A stretch of DNA of 64,000 nucleotides from Actinomycetospora chiangmaiensis DSM 45062 (GTDB lineage: Bacteria; Actinomycetota; Actinomycetes; Mycobacteriales; Pseudonocardiaceae): NCBI RefSeq assembly GCF_000379625.1, contig NZ_KB903219.1, positions 62,001 to 126,000 of the forward strand, given 5' to 3'. The first letter of the stretch is position 1; each line of letters starts with the position of its first letter. The notes under the pieces are model-generated. The model did not search any database. It saw only the letters and a program-made list of their open reading frames with translations, and had not been told where the DNA came from. Shown here one piece after another: positions 60,761 through 64,000 of this stretch. Position numbers and translations under genes: made by a program.

Positions 60761-61959
60761 GCAGCCGGACCACACCCGTCGTCGGGAACCTCCGTCCCCT
60801 GCTCGGGGTGCTCACCGGCGCGGTCGCGGTGCTCACCGTGGTCCTGCTGGTGGCCGCCGGGGGCGACCCCCGGGACGTTCCGGTGACCGACTGGCCGTTC
60901 CACGCGCTCCTGGCCGCGCTGCTCGTCCTCGCCGTGGTCGCGGCCGCTGCCGCGCGCCGCCGCGGGACGCGGGTGACGGCCGTGCTGGTGACGGTGGTGG
61001 TCCTGCTGCTCAACCTGGCCGCGGCGGTGAACACCTACGTCGACTACGACCGCACCCTCGGTGCCGTCCTCGGTGTGGAGCCCGCCGACGAGGAGTCCCT
61101 CGCGCGGCTCCTGCGCCAGACCACGGTGCCGACGCACGGCGAGATCGCCGCCGTCACGATCCCGACGAGGCGTTCGGGGTTCGCGGCGCGGCAGGCACTG
61201 GTCTACGTCCCGCCCGCGTGGTTCCACCGGCCGCGTCCGAGGCTCCCGGTCGTCGTCCTGCTGCACGGCACCCCGGGGACGCCCTCGGACTGGTTCGGAC
61301 CCGGACTCGCCGCCGCGACCGCCGACGCCTTCGCGGCCGCGCACGGCGGGACCGCCCCGATCCTCGTTGCGCCCGACATCAACGGCACCGAGGACGCCGA
61401 CACCGAGTGCGTCGACTCCCCGCTGGGGCGCGTCGAGACCGCGCTGACCGCGGACCTGCCGGCGTTCGTGACCGCCACCTTCCGCACGCAGCCGACCGGG
61501 CGCGCATGGGCCGTGGCGGGCCTCTCCGAGGGCGGCTCCTGCGCAATGATGCTGGCGCTGCGCCACCCGACGCTGTTCGAGACGTTCGGGAACTACGCCG
61601 GCCTTGCCGGGCCGCGTGTCGGGGAGACCAACGCCGACACCGCCCCGACGGTCGGCGGGCTCTTCGGCGGGTCCGAACAGGCGTTCCGGGCGCACGAGCC
61701 GTCGTCCCTGCTGACGACACGCCGCTTCCCGCGGCTCGGCGGCTGGTGGGAGGTGGGCGACGCGGACAGCGAGCCGGCCGCCGCCCAGCAGGCCCTGGTA
61801 CCGCTGGCGCGCCGGTCCGGGACCACGGTCTGCTCGGTGGTGATCCCGGACGGCGGCCACACCTTCGACGTGTTCTCCGCCGGGTTCGCCGACTCGCTGC
61901 CCTGGATGGCGGCCCGCCTCGGCATCCCTTCGACCGGGGTGAGCTGCCCGCAGCAGTGA
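60757..61959 (+). CDS. Membrane-anchored esterase of the antigen-85/esterase-D type
   Basis: A 400-residue protein. Three or four membrane helices (about 15-95) precede an extracellular alpha/beta hydrolase domain: YVPPAWFHRPRPRLPVVVLLHG, GTPSDWFGPGLAAAT, the nucleophile elbow VAGLSEGGSCAMMLAL near 247-262, and catalytic His in PDGGHTFDVFSA near 368. The fold resembles mycolyltransferases (antigen 85) and S-formylglutathione hydrolase. A role in lipidating or deacylating the wall polymer is possible. The GTG at 60757 overlaps the stop of the DMT-like gene. Confidence 0.78.
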   Translation: MSSRTTPVVGNLRPLLGVLTGAVAVLTVVLLVAAGGDPRDVPVTDWPFHALLAALLVLAVVAAAAARRRGTRVTAVLVTVVVLLLNLAAAVNTYVDYDRTLGAVLGVEPADEESLARLLRQTTVPTHGEIAAVTIPTRRSGFAARQALVYVPPAWFHRPRPRLPVVVLLHGTPGTPSDWFGPGLAAATADAFAAAHGGTAPILVAPDINGTEDADTECVDSPLGRVETALTADLPAFVTATFRTQPTGRAWAVAGLSEGGSCAMMLALRHPTLFETFGNYAGLAGPRVGETNADTAPTVGGLFGGSEQAFRAHEPSSLLTTRRFPRLGGWWEVGDADSEPAAAQQALVPLARRSGTTVCSVVIPDGGHTFDVFSAGFADSLPWMAARLGIPSTGVSCPQQ

Positions 61960-61975
61960 GTGGGTACCAGCCCGC

Positions 61976-62695
61976 GTGATCACCATGACCGTGTCCGGGG
62001 ACCGCCCCGGCTACCTCGCCGAGACCCTTCACTCCTGGTCCGCGGTGCGCGGCCTGGCCGCCTGGCCGTTCCATCTCGTCGTCGAGCCCGGGGCCGAGCT
62101 GGAGCGCTGCGTCGCGGTGGCCGAGGACTTCGAGCGACGACGGGTCGCGCGGAGCGTCGGGATCGAGGTCAACCCCGAGCGCCGCGGGGTCCGCGCCAAC
62201 CCGCACCACGCGCTCGCGTCCGCGTTCGCCACCGGCGCCGACTTCGTCGTGCTGTGCGAGGAGGACATCGTCGTCGCCGACGACGTCCTGGAGTGCCTCA
62301 CGGCCGTTCCCGACACGCCGGACGTGCTCGCCGCCTGCGCCTTCTCGGAGCGGCAGGCCCCGCAGCCCGATGACGTGCTGACCGACACCGGGTTCAGCGC
62401 GTGGGTGTGGGGGACGTGGGCCGACCGCTGGGACCGGGCCCTGCGCGACGACTGGTTCGAGGCGGCGCGCGCCCCGTGGGACGGCGCGGGGGCGGGCTGG
62501 GACTTCGGCGTCGAGCGCATCGCGGCCGCCCGCGGGATGCGCTTCGTCGGGCCGCTCGCGAGCCGCAGCGACAACATCGGGCGTGACGGCGGGGTGCACG
62601 CCCTGCCCGAGGAGTTCGAGGAGAGCCGGGCGGCGACCTTCGTGCCGCACCGCGACCCGGTGGCCTGGCGGTTGGCCGCACCCACCTCCGTGTGA
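61976..62695 (+). CDS. Small glycosyltransferase, GT-A-like
   Basis: A 239-residue soluble protein that begins with GTG at 61976 (VITMTVSGDRPGYLAETLHS). The first strand-helix unit is that of nucleotide-sugar GT-A enzymes, and the DxD-like motif is DFVVLCEEDIVVADDVLECL near 92-111. AWVWGTWADRWDRAL and MRFVGPLASRSDNIG complete it. The donor is unknown. It lies 16 bases after the esterase gene and 112 bases before glfT2 in the same direction, which suggests it decorates galactan or a related glycan. Confidence 0.72.
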   Translation: MITMTVSGDRPGYLAETLHSWSAVRGLAAWPFHLVVEPGAELERCVAVAEDFERRRVARSVGIEVNPERRGVRANPHHALASAFATGADFVVLCEEDIVVADDVLECLTAVPDTPDVLAACAFSERQAPQPDDVLTDTGFSAWVWGTWADRWDRALRDDWFEAARAPWDGAGAGWDFGVERIAAARGMRFVGPLASRSDNIGRDGGVHALPEEFEESRAATFVPHRDPVAWRLAAPTSV

Positions 62696-62807
62696 GCGAC
62701 CGTCCGTCGGCCGGACACATCGCCTGCAGAACGGAGGGGTGGTCCGGTCGGCCGCGCGGTGTGGGGGCGGACGGGTGCTGTCGGGGGTGGGCGCTACCGT
62801 CGGGTGC

Positions 62808-64000
62808 ATGACGAGCACGCAGGAGGCGCCGGTGCAGCAGAGCGTGCGCGGGTCGGAGTCCGCGCTGCTCCAGCGGATCATCCTGCCGCGCCCGGCCGAT
62901 CCCACCGCGGTGCGCGCGCTCTACCTCGACGAGGGCACCGCCACCTCGCTGCGTTCCGCGGCCCCCACCGCGGAACGGCCGGGCACCGTCAACGAGGAGC
63001 AGGACGAGTTCGTCCTGCACCTCACCACCGCCGGCGGCCGCCGCGCCGAGGTGCTCTCGCGGACCTCGGTGCGGGTGCCCGAGCACACCGAGACGTCGTT
63101 CGCGGCGTACTTCAACGCCTTCCCCGCGTCCTACTGGCGGCGCTGGTCGGTCCTCGACGCCGTGCACCTGCGGCTGCGGCTGCGGGGCGCCGGGCGGGTC
63201 GACGTCTACCGGTCCACCGCCCGGGGCGTGCCGGTGCACGTCCACGGCGAGGCCGTCACCGCCGAGGGCTCGATCGACGTGCCGGTCTCCCTGCGGCCGT
63301 TCGAGGACGGCGGCTGGGTCTGGTTCGACCTCTCCAGCGGCGCCGAACCCCTCGAACTGCTCGACGGCGGGTGGTACGCGGACCGGCCCGCGCCCGGTCG
63401 CGCGGCGGTGACGGTCGGGATGCCCACCTTCAACCGGCCGTCGGACTGCGTGAACACGCTGCGCGCGCTCGGCGAGGACCCGCTGGTGCGTGACGTGCTC
63501 ACCGCCGTCGTCATCCCCGACCAGGGCACGGCGAAGGTCCGCGAGCAGGACGGGTTCGACGAGGCGGCGGCGCTGCTGGGCGACCGGCTGCGGATCATCG
63601 ACCAGCCGAACCTCGGCGGCTCGGGCGGCTACAGCCGGATCATGTACGAGGCGCTCGAGCACACCGACGCCGAGTTCATCCTGTTCATGGACGACGACGT
63701 CGTCCTCGAACCCGACTCGGTGCTGCGCGCGCTCGCCTTCGCCCGCTACGCCCGTACGCCGATGCTCGTCGGCGGCCAGATGCTCTCGCTGCAGGCGCGC
63801 TCCCACCTGCACGCGATGGGCGAGGTGGTCGACCGGACCACCTTCTTCTGGCAGCTCGCGCCGAACACCGAGGACGACCACGACTTCGCGGTCGACTCGC
63901 TGCGCGAGACGCTGTGGATGCACCGGCGCACCGACGTCGACTACAACGCCTGGTGGATGTGCCTGATCCCGCGCGTCGTCGCCGAGGCCGTGGGTCAGCC
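62808..64000 (+). CDS. glfT2: Galactofuranosyltransferase GlfT2, N-terminal part (cut by right edge)
   Basis: Polymerises galactan with alternating beta-1,5 and beta-1,6 galactofuranose units on the decaprenyl-linked acceptor. 397 residues are visible of about 640. The N-terminal beta-sandwich has LLQRIILPRPADPTAVRALY, FNAFPASYWRRWSVLDAV and FEDGGWVWFDLSS. The GT2 core has VGMPTFNRPSDCVNTLRAL, QPNLGGSGGYSRIMYEAL and the DDD motif LFMDDDVVLEPDSVL (Asp at about 295-297), then MGEVVDRTTFFW and AWWMCLIP. These follow mycobacterial GlfT2 closely, much more than the paralog at 48402. ATG at 62808. Confidence 0.95.
   Translation, partial: MTSTQEAPVQQSVRGSESALLQRIILPRPADPTAVRALYLDEGTATSLRSAAPTAERPGTVNEEQDEFVLHLTTAGGRRAEVLSRTSVRVPEHTETSFAAYFNAFPASYWRRWSVLDAVHLRLRLRGAGRVDVYRSTARGVPVHVHGEAVTAEGSIDVPVSLRPFEDGGWVWFDLSSGAEPLELLDGGWYADRPAPGRAAVTVGMPTFNRPSDCVNTLRALGEDPLVRDVLTAVVIPDQGTAKVREQDGFDEAAALLGDRLRIIDQPNLGGSGGYSRIMYEALEHTDAEFILFMDDDVVLEPDSVLRALAFARYARTPMLVGGQMLSLQARSHLHAMGEVVDRTTFFWQLAPNTEDDHDFAVDSLRETLWMHRRTDVDYNAWWMCLIPRVVAEAVGQ

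Overview
The window is very GC-rich, densely packed, uses many GTG starts with frequent 1-4 base overlaps, and carries genes for arabinogalactan synthesis: three Emb-type arabinosyltransferases, UbiA-type decaprenyl-phosphate phosphoribosyltransferase, a PAP2 phosphatase, GtrA, UDP-galactopyranose mutase and GlfT2. This points to a mycolata-related actinobacterium. The gene order resembles the Mycobacterium tuberculosis Rv3806c-Rv3839 neighbourhood (compared from memory). With the other features (SCO6745 family, DUF2470, many secreted lectin or lyase proteins), the best guess is Pseudonocardiales, such as Pseudonocardia or Actinomycetospora. That placement is inference.

Layout. 1-7714: end of an arginine deiminase gene, a CPBP protease, two small membrane proteins, an iron-box-controlled DUF2470 protein, pheA, a phosphoglycerate mutase-like phosphatase, a zincin metallopeptidase and a septum-formation membrane protein. 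7815-11156: a module resembling E. coli ygiB-ygiC/yjfMC-yjfL (Gly/Ser-rich membrane protein, ATP-grasp glutathionylspermidine synthase-like ligase, DUF350 membrane protein) with an SCO6745-family gene inside it. 11248-15948: a divergent Emb-like protein converging on a GT-C glycosyltransferase. 16223-19361: a flavoprotein converging on an ATP-grasp ligase, then an endonuclease III-like protein. 19418-22442: HAD phosphatase, PAP2 phosphatase, UbiA and GtrA. 22408-25216: a kinase-like, PP2C and FHA cassette. 25281-34355: mixed region with two polysaccharide-lyase-like exported proteins, RF3, an F420-type oxidoreductase, a PASTA protein and an exported peptidase. 34538-36392: NhaA, Asp23-like protein and a small membrane protein.

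36498-53416 is a cell-surface glycan block: flippase, two methyltransferases, two more Emb proteins, a GT-C and a GT4 glycosyltransferase, a second GlfT2-like protein and an acyltransferase with an SGNH domain. 53506-58113 holds two small membrane-associated proteins and twin secreted proteins made of a ricin-type lectin, a Thr/Pro linker and a lyase-like domain. 58177-64000 holds an SRPBCC protein, glf, a DMT-type membrane protein, a membrane-anchored esterase, a small glycosyltransferase and the canonical glfT2, cut by the window edge.

How the genes fit together: Glf makes UDP-galactofuranose and GlfT2 polymerises galactan. UbiA with the PAP2 phosphatase supplies the decaprenyl-phosphate pentose donor, and the Emb proteins add arabinan outside the membrane. 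Flippase, methyltransferases, acyltransferase and the extra glycosyltransferases suggest a further decorated surface polysaccharide. The four lyase-like proteins could act on such glycans. No tRNA, rRNA, insertion sequence or CRISPR array was seen. No gene-free stretch exceeds 300 bases; the longest are 15949-16222, 31155-31407 and 41963-42205. The first and last show nothing beyond probable promoter regions, and the second contains a terminator-like hairpin.
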